From contig LJTT01000034.1 of NCBI GenBank assembly GCA_001303585.1, forward strand, positions 18,977 to 82,976: a stretch of DNA of 64,000 nucleotides, given 5' to 3'. Source of the stretch: Betaproteobacteria bacterium SG8_41 (GTDB taxonomy: Bacteria > Pseudomonadota > Gammaproteobacteria > Burkholderiales > SG8-41). This document shows, piece after piece, positions 51,324 to 59,430 of the stretch; the first letter of the stretch is position 1, and each line of letters starts with the position of its first letter. The notes under the pieces were generated by a model. That model made no database searches. It was not told the origin of the DNA and was given only the letters and a program-made list of their open reading frames with translations. A program made the position numbers and the translations under genes.

Positions 51324-51615
51324 TATGTTCTCCCCGGGAAACGATCTTGATTGAGTGCCTGCGAAAGCGCTTAATGCTTGCCGCTACACAATGTTATCAA
51401 TAAATGCCGCCCATGGTCGTTGTTCTCCGACCGGTTGGCGCCTCCGCGGGCTTTTGCCTCCCCGGGGGGCAGCATAAGGGAGGCGCGGGCGGTGGCCGCG
51501 TCCTTGGGCCGCTCCAGGCACGGGGCCGGTTCGATGCCAAGGGGCTGATTTTTTGATTTTCGTGCCTGGGCGTGTTCCCATCGGGCTTCGGCCAAGAACC
51601 CCCGTATTGCGAACG

Positions 51616-52509
51616 ATGGCAATCGACCCAACGCGAATACCCGTAGCCGTGCGCGCCGCCCTGTGGATGGGGTGCGCGCTCCTTTCCTTTGCGTTGATGG
51701 CCATCTCCGTGCGCGAGCTGCACCATGCGATGGGAAGCTTCGAGATTCTTTTTCTGCGCAGCATTGTCTCTCTCCTGATCATGCTCGCCATATTGCCGCG
51801 ATATGGCGGGCGCGCGCTGATCACGCAACGCTTCGGCCTGCACGTGGTGCGGAACCTGCTTCACTTTGCCGGCCAGTACGCGTGGGTCTTCGCGATTGGC
51901 GCACTGCCGCTCGCGACCGTCTTCGCGATCGAGTTCACCATGCCGGTGTGGACCGCAGTGCTCGCCAGCTTCATTCTCGGGGAACGCCTGAACCGTGGCC
52001 GGCTCGTCATGCTCGCCATGGGCCTCGCCGGGATCATCATTATCCTCAAGCCGGGCTTCCAGCAGGTGCCGCCCGCGGCACTGGTGATGCTCGCCGGATC
52101 GTTTGCCTACGCGTCGACCATGATCGCGACCAAGCGTCTCGCCGGGCACGAGACGGTTTTTGCCGTGCTCTTCTACATGGCGGCAATCCAGGTCCCGCTT
52201 GGCTTCGTTTTTGCGCTCCCCGGATGGATCACGCCGGGGCTCGCTGAGCTGCCCTGGATCATCGCGGTGGGTGCGACCGGTCTCAGCGCCCATATGTGCC
52301 TTACACGCGCGTTTCGCATTGCCGATGCGACGCTCGTCGTGCCGTTCGATTTCATGCGGCTACCGCTGATCGCCGTGGTCGGCATGCTCTTCTATAACGA
52401 GCCGCCCGAGCTGGCCGTGTTCGTGGGAGCGGGGGTGATTTTTGCGGGGACCTACTACAGCATCCGGCGCGAGAGCCGGCAGCCGGCAACCGTAAATCCT
52501 GAAACGTAG
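51616..52509 (+). CDS. DMT superfamily permease (EamA domains)
   Basis: 297 residues from MAIDPTRIPVAVRAALWMGCALLSFALMAISVRELHHAM, with ten predicted helices in two EamA repeats: FEILFLRSIVSLLIMLAIL and FAIEFTMPVWTAVLASFILGERLNRGRLVMLAMGLAGIIIILKPG in the first half, then VMLAGSFAYASTMIATKRLAGHE and MRLPLIAVVGMLFYNEPPELAVFVGAGVIFAGTYYSIRRE in the second. A RhaT/YdcZ-like exporter is possible; the substrate is unknown. The ORF-track start at 51553 lies in non-coding text, so the Met at 51616 is used. The last residues (TVNPET) run into GTAAATC/GAAACG repeat-like sequence. Confidence 0.87.
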   Translation: MAIDPTRIPVAVRAALWMGCALLSFALMAISVRELHHAMGSFEILFLRSIVSLLIMLAILPRYGGRALITQRFGLHVVRNLLHFAGQYAWVFAIGALPLATVFAIEFTMPVWTAVLASFILGERLNRGRLVMLAMGLAGIIIILKPGFQQVPPAALVMLAGSFAYASTMIATKRLAGHETVFAVLFYMAAIQVPLGFVFALPGWITPGLAELPWIIAVGATGLSAHMCLTRAFRIADATLVVPFDFMRLPLIAVVGMLFYNEPPELAVFVGAGVIFAGTYYSIRRESRQPATVNPET

Positions 52510-52530
52510 ATCGTGTATGGACATTCAATT

Positions 52531-52647
52531 CGTTGATATTCGTCTTCTTTCAACGGGGTCTGACCTCTTTTAGGGTCTTTGCAAATCGCGGGTAAATACC
52601 CAACCCGTTGATATGCAGCTTCTTTCAATGGGGCTTATCCCCTTTGA
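52531..52647. repeat. Imperfect direct repeat of about 42 nt (75-nt spacing)
   Basis: CGTTGATATTCGTCTTCTTT (from 52531) and CGTTGATATGCAGCTTCTTT (from 52606), each followed by CAACGGGG/CAATGGGG and a CTTTTAG/CTTTGAC end. It precedes sodC; its role is unknown. Confidence 0.6.
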
Positions 52648-52755
52648 CTTTCTATCCCACCCCCTTGGGGGATCATCGAACGGTCCGGGCGTGGCGCGAA
52701 AGCTTCCATCGCGGCCAGGATATGAGTAGATTTATATTTTGCAGGGAGGAAACCC

Positions 52756-53289
52756 ATGAAGACCAAAATCGCACTTGCTGCATTTGCCGCTGCTGTTCTG
52801 CTTGCTGCCTGCCAGACGACGCCCGACGAACCGTTACGAGCATCAGCGCAGTTGAAGCCGACCAAGGGCAACAAGACCTATGGCGAGGTGACCTTTCAGC
52901 AGGTGGGCGCCGCAGTCCAGATTCAGGCGGTTGTTCAGGGCCTGAAGCCGGGAGCCGAGTACGGCTTCCACATTCACGAGGTCGGTGACTGCGGCGCGGA
53001 CGGCATGAGCGCCAAGGGCCACTTCAATCCTTATGGCGAGCCGCACGGGAAATACGATAGCGCCAACCGTCACGCCGGAGATCTGCCGTCGCTCAACGCG
53101 CCGGCCAAAAATAACAAGAGGGGACGCGCCAGGCTCCTGGTCCAGGTCGACACCATCACTCTGGAGCCGGGGCCGACGAACATCATCGGTCGGGCTGTCA
53201 TCGTTCACGCCCAGCCTGACGATTACAGGACCCAGCCGACCGGCAACGCCGGCGCGCGGCTTGCCTGCGGCGTAATCAAGGCCGATTGA
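52756..53289 (+). CDS. sodC: Superoxide dismutase [Cu-Zn], lipoprotein
   Basis: 177 residues. It dismutates superoxide to peroxide and oxygen in the envelope. Lipoprotein signal MKTKIALAAFAAAVLLAACQTTP with lipobox LLAAC. Copper ligands are in GFHIHEVGDC, then GHFNPYG, zinc-region NRHAGDLPSL and the C-terminal copper and disulfide segment GRAVIVHAQPDDYRTQPTGNAGARLACGVI. The usual HGGP before the zinc loop reads EPHGKYDS, a common bacterial variant. AGGGAGGAA precedes the ATG and a strong terminator follows. It fits with the peroxiredoxin and CMD selenoproteins as an oxidative-stress set. Confidence 0.93.
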   Translation: MKTKIALAAFAAAVLLAACQTTPDEPLRASAQLKPTKGNKTYGEVTFQQVGAAVQIQAVVQGLKPGAEYGFHIHEVGDCGADGMSAKGHFNPYGEPHGKYDSANRHAGDLPSLNAPAKNNKRGRARLLVQVDTITLEPGPTNIIGRAVIVHAQPDDYRTQPTGNAGARLACGVIKAD

Positions 53290-53310
53290 TCAGCCGGCGG
53301 CTGTCAACAA

Positions 53311-53341
53311 AATAATGGGGGCTTTGCCCCCATTATTTTTT
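53311..53341 (+). terminator. Intrinsic terminator of sodC
   Basis: AATAATGGGGGC-TTT-GCCCCCATTATT followed by TTTT: 12 perfect pairs, three-base loop and a T run, 22 nt after the stop. Confidence 0.9.
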
Positions 53342-53383
53342 GCCAGGAACTCACGCGCGGGAATGCGGCCACCGATTAGATTC

Positions 53384-53453
53384 GTGAATCGTGAATCGTG
53401 AATCGTGAATCGTGAATCGTGAATCGTGAATCGTGAATCGTGAATCGTGAATC
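53384..53453. repeat. GTGAATC heptamer array, ten exact units
   Basis: Ten uninterrupted GTGAATC copies (70 nt) between sodC and the GST gene. A solo ATCTGCGTATATCTGCGGCTGAAA end of the MITE-like family lies at about 53526-53549. Confidence 0.95.
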
Positions 53454-53561
53454 GACCTGCGTTGAAAGCCGGATGTTTGACATCACCCCCCTGATTCATG
53501 ATTTTCATTCCGTGATCGGCGCCCATCTGCGTATATCTGCGGCTGAAATTTTTCTCGCGCT

Positions 53562-54269
53562 CTAGGCGGCCGCGGCTGCGCCTCGAACGCTCTCCGACAC
53601 GAACTTCGCCAGCCAGCGCTTCCGCAGGATCAGGTTTTCCTGCCAGACGGCTTCGATGTTCGGAACAGTAGAGGCCTTTACTGCGGGCGCGGCGAGCAGC
53701 GCATCGCGCCAGGCTGACAGGCGCGGAAAACTCTCGAGGATGCCGAGCGGGCGCAGCCGGTCCATGAACGAATAGCGCTGGAGGAATGGCGCGTAGGCCG
53801 CGTCGACCAGCGACAGCTTCGGCCCATTGAAATACGGACCAGTGCTGCCCTGCCTGGCAAGCGCTTCTTCGAGCTTGCCGAAAGGGCCCGGAATCTTGGC
53901 TGCGCGAGCGGTGAATTCTTCCTCCGAGTCGGCATACATTGTGGTCGACAGCGCGCTGGCAAAGGTCGGCACGAAATCGGTCCAGGCGCGGTTACGCGCC
54001 CGCGCAACCGGGTCTGCCGGGTGCAGGCGCGGCATTGTCGTTTCTTCCAGATATTCGGCGATCGCGTTCGACTCGAAAATCGATTCCTTGCCGTCGATCT
54101 GCAGCACCGGGACCTTCGCGTGCGGAGAAATGGCCAGGAACCATGCCGGCCGGTTGTCCCGGTCGATATAGGCGATGTCGTAAGGGATTTTTTTCTCCTG
54201 CAGCACGATGGCGGCGCGTTGAACCCAGGGGCAGGTCTTGAAGCTGCAGAGCAGAAACTTGGACGGCAT
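53562..54269 (-). CDS. Glutathione S-transferase family protein
   Basis: 235 residues. Thioredoxin-like N-terminal domain: KFLLCSFKTCPWVQRAAIVLQEKKIPYDIAYID, with a CPWVQR motif as in omega/beta-type GSTs that use Cys. cis-Pro segment HAKVPVLQIDGKE, glutathione gamma-glutamyl site IFESNAIAEYLEE. A helical C-terminal domain follows (ALARQGSTGPYFNGPKLSLVDAAYAPFLQRYSFMDRL). Cytoplasmic glutathione-dependent reductase or transferase; Gor in this window would supply GSH. A five-unit GTGAATC array sits just upstream of the start. Confidence 0.9.
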   Translation of the reverse strand: MPSKFLLCSFKTCPWVQRAAIVLQEKKIPYDIAYIDRDNRPAWFLAISPHAKVPVLQIDGKESIFESNAIAEYLEETTMPRLHPADPVARARNRAWTDFVPTFASALSTTMYADSEEEFTARAAKIPGPFGKLEEALARQGSTGPYFNGPKLSLVDAAYAPFLQRYSFMDRLRPLGILESFPRLSAWRDALLAAPAVKASTVPNIEAVWQENLILRKRWLAKFVSESVRGAAAAA

Positions 54270-54286
54270 GATGACTCCCTTTTATC

Positions 54287-54321
54287 GTGAATCGTGAATC
54301 GTGAATCGTGAATCGTGAATC
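54287..54321. repeat. GTGAATC heptamer array, five exact units
   Basis: Five GTGAATC copies immediately upstream of the GST start codon (minus strand). Confidence 0.92.
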
Positions 54322-54326
54322 GTGAA

Positions 54327-54791
54327 TCGATCGGGTGCGTCCGGAATTCCGGGCGCCGGCTGTCGGTCGCCGGTGACACCCAATCGTCTTCAGGTATTGC
54401 CCGCGCAAGCCTATGTGCGTGGACAGGCTTCGAAGGAGCGTTATCTTAGCGGAGCGGGGTGTCTTTTTAAAATCTGCGATTCCTGAGGCTATTTACGTGG
54501 CAAACGGGGTCAATTGCACTCCTCGAGGCCGCCCCGGGTAGGGTCCGCGCTGCTGAATAGCCTCTGGCAAGCTGTTTTTTTACCCTCGAATACCCTGAAT
54601 TCTCCCTCGGGGCCAGCCGAATAGGGGGATTCTCGGCTTTGGGGTACCCTCGGGCTGCCCCACGGTATATGATTGGCGCCGATAGACGCGGGCTCGAGGA
54701 GCTCGCGCTAGGCGGGAGGACGTCGCGAAGGGGAATGCAAGAAGATCGACAGCGCCGGCTGGGGCGTAACCAAACGAAGCGGGTCGCCGCG
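54327..54791. other. Divergent spacer between GST and PAS-GGDEF-EAL genes
   Basis: About 465 nt. It has a less GC-rich stretch (54420-54660) likely holding both promoters. In-frame upstream extension of the GGDEF-EAL ORF covers part of it. No other gene is supported. Confidence 0.45.
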
Positions 54792-56501
54792 ATGAGCGAT
54801 CCGCCGTTGTACACCCCCCTCGAGGACGAACGCTTCCGGGCGCTCGTCCAAAACCTCGCTGACATCATTACCATTCACCGCGAGGACGGCACCACTATCT
54901 TCGAGTCTCCGTCCGCCGCGCGGATCCTCGGCTATGGCCCCAACGGCCTGATCAATCGTATCCCCTTCGACGCCATCCACCCTCGCGACCGCCCGGCAGT
55001 GCAGGCGGGCTTCCGGGCGTTGGTGGCGGGGCTGTCGGTAACGGACCCGATCGAGTTCCGCTTCCGTCACGCGGAGGGCCGCTGGATTCATCTCGAGGGC
55101 GTCGGCACCAATCTCCTGCACGAAGCCGGCATCGGTGGCATCGTGCTGACCTCGCGCGACATTACCCAGCGCAAGCTCGCCGAGCAGCGCATCCGGCACG
55201 TCGCGCACCACGATTCGCTCACGGGATTGCCCAACCGCTCACTGCTGCGCGATCGTCTGACCCAGGCCCTCAGCCGCGCGCGCGCGCGCGATGAGCTGGT
55301 CGCCGTGCTCTTCGCCAACCTTGACCGCTTCAAGGCGATCAATGATTCGCTCGGCCACCGCGGCGGCGACGAGCTGTTGAGACAGGTGGCCGAGCGTTTG
55401 CGTGGCTGCGTGCGCGATACCGATACGGTGGCCCGGTTCGGCGGCGACGAGTTCGTGGCCGTGCTGGCGGGCGCCGCAGACCTGCCCGTGGCGGTGGCCG
55501 TGCAAAAGATCCTGCAGGTCTGCGCCGAGCCCTACGACGTCGACGGACAACCGGTCGTCGTCGGGACCAGCATCGGCGTCGCGATGCATCCCGGGGACGG
55601 GCGTGATCCGGATACGCTCCTGCGCAATGCGGACGCGGCGATGTCGGCCGCCAAGTCCGCGGGCCCGGGAACGTTCCGGTTTTTCACCTCCGATCTCAAC
55701 GCGCGCGCTCACGAGAGCCTCCAGATCGAAGCCGGATTGCGCGCGGCAATTCAGAACGGGGGCTTCCAGCTCACCTATCAGCCCAAGGTCGATCTGGCGA
55801 CGCACGCGATCCGCGGCGCGGAGGCGCTCGTGCGCTGGACTCATCGCGGGTTCAACGTGCCGCCGGGCGTGTTCATCCCGATCGCGGAGGAGTCCGGCCT
55901 CATCGTGCAGATCGGCGAACAGGTGCTGGAAAAGGCCTGCCGGCAATGCGCCGAATGGCGCAGGCAGGGCTTCGAGTTTCCGATCGCGGTCAATCTGTCG
56001 CCCCGCCAATTCCGGCAACAGGACCTGCCGGCCACGATTGCCAGGCTGCTGGAGCAGACGGGGCTCCCGCCGCGCTGCCTCGAGCTCGAGATCACCGAGA
56101 GCACGTTCATCGAAGATCCGGACGCGGTGGCGGCAGATATTGCGAACCTGCGCCGGCTCGGCGTGTTGATTTCCATCGACGATTTCGGGACGGGATTCGC
56201 CAGCTTGAACTACATCAGGCGCTTTGCCTTCGACGTGCTGAAAATCGACCGCAGTTTCATCGAGGGCATTCCGCGCGAGCAGGGACACGCTGCAATCGTC
56301 GAAGCCGTGATCATGCTGTCGAATGCCCTCGGCATCGAGGTCGTCGCCGAGGGCGTGGAGACGGCGGAGCAGGTCGCGGTTCTGAGCGCCTACGGCTGCG
56401 GGCTTGCCCAAGGCTACTACTTCAGCCCGCCGGTCACGGCGGAGGAGTTCACGGCGCTCGCGACGCAGCGGCCGTTCGCTTTGCTGCCGGGGTTTGTGTA
56501 A
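54792..56501 (+). CDS. PAS-GGDEF-EAL c-di-GMP signalling protein
   Basis: About 569 residues from MSDPPLYTPLEDERF; in-frame ATG at 54735 is an alternative. The PAS domain (residues about 12-135) carries LVQNLADIITIHREDGTTIFESPSAARILGY and a PAC-type IVLTSRDITQRKLAEQRIRH. The GGDEF domain has an intact active loop VARFGGDEFVAVLAG with an RDTD inhibitory I-site five residues before it. The EAL domain keeps GAEALVRWTHR, NLSPRQF, LEITES, IDDFGTGFASLNYIRRFAFDVLKIDRSFI and VVAEGVET, so both synthesis and hydrolysis are possible. No transmembrane helix: a soluble sensor. A tetra-heptamer (GCGACCA GCGACCC GTGACCG GGAAACT) lies after the stop. Confidence 0.92.
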   Translation: MSDPPLYTPLEDERFRALVQNLADIITIHREDGTTIFESPSAARILGYGPNGLINRIPFDAIHPRDRPAVQAGFRALVAGLSVTDPIEFRFRHAEGRWIHLEGVGTNLLHEAGIGGIVLTSRDITQRKLAEQRIRHVAHHDSLTGLPNRSLLRDRLTQALSRARARDELVAVLFANLDRFKAINDSLGHRGGDELLRQVAERLRGCVRDTDTVARFGGDEFVAVLAGAADLPVAVAVQKILQVCAEPYDVDGQPVVVGTSIGVAMHPGDGRDPDTLLRNADAAMSAAKSAGPGTFRFFTSDLNARAHESLQIEAGLRAAIQNGGFQLTYQPKVDLATHAIRGAEALVRWTHRGFNVPPGVFIPIAEESGLIVQIGEQVLEKACRQCAEWRRQGFEFPIAVNLSPRQFRQQDLPATIARLLEQTGLPPRCLELEITESTFIEDPDAVAADIANLRRLGVLISIDDFGTGFASLNYIRRFAFDVLKIDRSFIEGIPREQGHAAIVEAVIMLSNALGIEVVAEGVETAEQVAVLSAYGCGLAQGYYFSPPVTAEEFTALATQRPFALLPGFV

Positions 56502-56538
56502 GGCCTCGTCTACCACCTGCATCGGGAAAGCCTGACGG

Positions 56539-56566
56539 GCGACCAGCGACCCGTGACCGGGAAACT
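56539..56566. repeat. Four-unit heptamer tract (GTGACCG type)
   Basis: GCGACCA GCGACCC GTGACCG GGAAACT, degenerate but in 7-nt phase, 37 nt after the GGDEF-EAL stop. Confidence 0.6.
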
Positions 56567-56662
56567 CAGCGCCCGCCGCGGTTCCGGTTTACGATTAACG
56601 GGTGGCGGGCGGAAAATAGCGCCGGTCCGATTCTTCAAAAGAGCGAAAGGATCCGCTCAACC

Positions 56663-57316
56663 ATGCCATATATCCTGGGATTTCTTCTTGCTGCTTTCCT
56701 GGCGCTGAGCGCGTCTGCCCAGCCGTCATTCCCGGAGCTCGAGTCACGAGCTGCGGCCCTGGAAGCGCTGGAGGACGACGACGCGCGCTATCGCGCCGCC
56801 GGCGTGCTTTATATCGGGCGCACGGGCCTTGCTGCGGACGGGCCGCTGCTGGTAAAACGCCTGTCCGACGAGCATCCCGTCGTGCGGGCGGTGGCCGAGC
56901 AGAGCGTCTGGCGCGTGTGGAGCCGCTCGGGCGACGCCGAGACCGACCAATTGCTGGCGGCGGGTGTCGAGGAGATGGAAATCGGTCTGTACAACGAGGC
57001 CATCCATACGTTCAGCAACGTCATCAAGCGCAAGCCGGACTTTGCCGAGGGCTGGAACAAGCGCGCAACCGCCCTGTTCCTGGCCGGCGATTTGCGCGCC
57101 TCGCTGGCCGACTGCGATGAGGTGGTGAAGCGCAACCCGCAGCATTTCGGCGCGCTCTCCGGCTACGGGCAGATTTACTTTCGTCTGAAAGAGTACAAAA
57201 AGTCGATCGAGTACTTCCGGCGCGCGCTCGAGGTGAATCCGAACCTGACCGAGCTCGAAACCGTCATACGGCGTCTCGAGAGGCTGATGCGGAGCAAGGG
57301 GCAAAGGGCAGTCTAG
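56663..57316 (+). CDS. Exported tetratricopeptide-repeat protein
   Basis: 217 residues from MPYILGFLLAAFLALSASAQPSFPELES, a clear signal peptide; the ORF track starts far upstream inside the EAL gene. A HEAT-like segment (LLVKRLSDEHPVVRAVAEQSVWRVWSRSGDAE) precedes at least three TPR units: MEIGLYNEAIHTFSNVIKRKPDFAEGWNKRATALF, LAGDLRASLADCDEVVKRNPQHFGALSGYGQIY and FRLKEYKKSIEYFRRALEVNPNLTELE. Probably a periplasmic scaffold. AAAGGA lies 11 nt before the ATG. No close partner gene. Confidence 0.85.
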   Translation: MPYILGFLLAAFLALSASAQPSFPELESRAAALEALEDDDARYRAAGVLYIGRTGLAADGPLLVKRLSDEHPVVRAVAEQSVWRVWSRSGDAETDQLLAAGVEEMEIGLYNEAIHTFSNVIKRKPDFAEGWNKRATALFLAGDLRASLADCDEVVKRNPQHFGALSGYGQIYFRLKEYKKSIEYFRRALEVNPNLTELETVIRRLERLMRSKGQRAV

Positions 57317-57681
57317 GCGCTCTTCCCGAACGCAGCGCCGAACGGCGGCGGCCCCCTTAACAGAGATTCGCCGCGATGGCAGCCTTGGCAGCGGGGCCGG
57401 TAATAACGCTCGCCGTTTCACACGCACGCTGCAGGAAGAAGCGCCGGGCGATTATCGGAAACGTATCAGGCGCGTCGGAGAGGCTGCTTCAGCTACCGGT
57501 AGAATGCCGCGGCCGGGCGCGCCAAATCCGCCCGGGGCTTCGCGCCGTGCATTTTCGGTTATTATTCAGAAAGTTTCGACGTGACATCCCCAATTGACCC
57601 AACGTCAGCGGCCGGAGATACTTTCCGGGCTGGCGCGGAATGACCGGTTCCTTGTCGCGCCTCGGCATTACATGGTGAAAG
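57317..57681. other. 365-nt spacer upstream of the ICMT-like operon
   Basis: No credible gene. The 73-codon ORF at 57376 lacks family resemblance. Presumably holds the promoter of the operon at 57682-61835. Confidence 0.45.
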
Positions 57682-58317
57682 TTGAAGGACCTCCCTGCTC
57701 AGATCTTGACGGCGACCATTTGGGCCTATTGGCTCGGCGTGGGGGTGATGATCGTTCGCGTCCGGCGCCATGCCCGGAAGTCCCGCACGCTCCGCGTCCT
57801 CGTGCCCGAGGACAGGCTGGAGCGCTACATGTGGGTGATCTGGGTGCCTCTGGTCGCCGCGTGGAACCTGCTTCCCTACCTCGCGCTCTCGCAGACTCAC
57901 CCACTGCTCGCGGTGCCGGATTTTGCGCGCGAGCTCGCGCCGTATGCGGCATTTCGCTGGCTCGCGGCGGTGTGCGCGGTGCTTCTGCTTGCATTGACCG
58001 TGGAATGCTGGGCGCGCATGGGAAGGAATTGGCGCATGGGGGTGAGCCTCGAACAGCATACCGAGCTTGTGACGCAGGGACTCTACCGGAGCATCCGCCA
58101 TCCGATCTATACGCTGAGCATACTGCTCATGTTCTGCTCCGTGGGGATCATTCCGACCCTGCCGATGCTGGTGATCGCGGCCATGCACGTAACGCTGATG
58201 GTCCTGAAGGCGCGGAATGAAGAGCGCCATCTGCGCAGGACGCACGGTGATGCGTACGCAGCGTATGCAGCGAGCACCGGACGCTTTTTTCCACGGTTAA
58301 CTTCGCGCCGGCCGTGA
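57682..58317 (+). CDS. Isoprenylcysteine carboxyl methyltransferase-family (ICMT/PEMT-like) membrane protein
   Basis: 211 residues, TTG start at 57682 (GGTGAAAG just upstream). About five membrane helices: ILTATIWAYWLGVGVMIV, YMWVIWVPLVAAWNLLPYLAL, FRWLAAVCAVLLLALTVECWARM. The SAM-binding signature LVTQGLYRSIRHPIYTLSILLMFC and terminal EERHLRRTHGDAYAAYAASTGRFFP match bacterial ICMT/phospholipid methyltransferase-like enzymes. Likely SAM-dependent methylation of a lipid or prenylated substrate at the inner membrane; the substrate is unknown. Its TGA overlaps the GTG of the next gene (GTGA), coupling it to the lipoprotein hydrolase and condensation-like genes. Confidence 0.85.
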   Translation: MKDLPAQILTATIWAYWLGVGVMIVRVRRHARKSRTLRVLVPEDRLERYMWVIWVPLVAAWNLLPYLALSQTHPLLAVPDFARELAPYAAFRWLAAVCAVLLLALTVECWARMGRNWRMGVSLEQHTELVTQGLYRSIRHPIYTLSILLMFCSVGIIPTLPMLVIAAMHVTLMVLKARNEERHLRRTHGDAYAAYAASTGRFFPRLTSRRP

Positions 58318-59429
58318 CATTTTCGCGGGAGCCCAATTCAGCATCGTCCAAATCGACTCGCCGTGCCCGCCGGCGGGCCGGCCAGGTGCTTGCAGGTCTG
58401 CTGGCGGGCGCGGCGCTTGCGACCGGCGCCTGTGCAGAAGCAGGATCGGCAGCGACGTCGGGCCAGGTCGCGGCGCGGAGCGAGATTACTGCAAACGCAC
58501 ACGCCAGTGCCCGCGACGAGGCACTCGCAGACCGAATCCTCGCCCTCGATCCGGAGCACATAGCCGAGCGCGATGTGCGAGAGGCGCTCGCACGCGGACC
58601 GGCGCCGCGGATCATCAACCTGCACGGCAGCGTCGCGCTCATAACGATGCGGGAGTTCGCGCAGTTCCTGGTCACGATGGGATATCCGGAAGGGCAAGTC
58701 CGGAATCCGAAGGACGGTAGTTTTTCCTATAGCAGCTATGCCGAAAGCGAGCAGCTTGCGGGCATGTTGGCCTGGTATTACGAGCGCGAGGGGATGATGC
58801 CGATGCTCATTGGGCACAGCCAGGGCGGCATGATCGTCATAAAGACCCTGCACGATCTCGCAGATCCCGCTCGCGGTCCGATCCCGGTGTGGGATCCGAT
58901 GAACGAACAGCGCGAAGCGCGCTCGACGATCCGGGATCCGGTGAGCGCGCAGGAGCGGCCGGTGCGCGGACTGAAGGTTCCGTATGCCGCCGCGATTGCC
59001 ACGGGAAAGCTGTTTCGCGTGCTGCTCGGACAGTGGGATATGCTGGAGAAACTGCGCGCAATTCCGGACACCGTCGAGGAGTTCACCGGCTTCTTCATCG
59101 AGTGGGACCTGCTGGCCGGAACTTTCCAGGGCGCCGAACCGTACCGGGCGACCGGCTCCGCGGCGGTGCGTACGGTGACGCTGCCGGCCGATTACAGCCA
59201 CATCGGCCTCCCCTTGACGATGCATCTGGCGACCAACCGCGTCACCCGCGACTGGATTAACGCGTATGTGCCGATCTCAGACCAGCCCGCGGCGCCCACC
59301 GGCCTCGATGCCGACACGACGAACATTCTGCATGCAGCAGAGCTGTGGTACAGCATCAAGAAACACTGGTGCATCCAGGCACAGCGTCTGATCCGGGCCC
59401 GCCGGAGCGGAGGCCGCGGGGGCGTTTGA
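58314..59429 (+). CDS. Lipoprotein alpha/beta-hydrolase-like protein A
   Basis: 371 residues, GTG start overlapping the preceding stop. Basic N-terminus then lipoprotein signal GQVLAGLLAGAALATGACAEAGS with lipobox ATGAC. The body contains IINLHGSVALITMREFAQFLVTMGYPEGQVRNP and a lipase-type nucleophile elbow MMPMLIGHSQGGMIVIKTLHDL. Two family-specific blocks follow, TVEEFTGFFIEWDLL and LWYSIKKHWCIQAQRLIRARR. It is paralogous to the protein at 60726. No named family is recognised. Probably an envelope hydrolase or acyltransferase. It ends one base before the condensation-like gene. Confidence 0.75.
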   Translation: MTFSREPNSASSKSTRRARRRAGQVLAGLLAGAALATGACAEAGSAATSGQVAARSEITANAHASARDEALADRILALDPEHIAERDVREALARGPAPRIINLHGSVALITMREFAQFLVTMGYPEGQVRNPKDGSFSYSSYAESEQLAGMLAWYYEREGMMPMLIGHSQGGMIVIKTLHDLADPARGPIPVWDPMNEQREARSTIRDPVSAQERPVRGLKVPYAAAIATGKLFRVLLGQWDMLEKLRAIPDTVEEFTGFFIEWDLLAGTFQGAEPYRATGSAAVRTVTLPADYSHIGLPLTMHLATNRVTRDWINAYVPISDQPAAPTGLDADTTNILHAAELWYSIKKHWCIQAQRLIRARRSGGRGGV

Positions 59430-59430
59430 G

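Noticed and set aside
57376-57597. 73-codon ORF upstream of the ICMT-like gene
   Set aside because: No family text and poor start context; likely chance.
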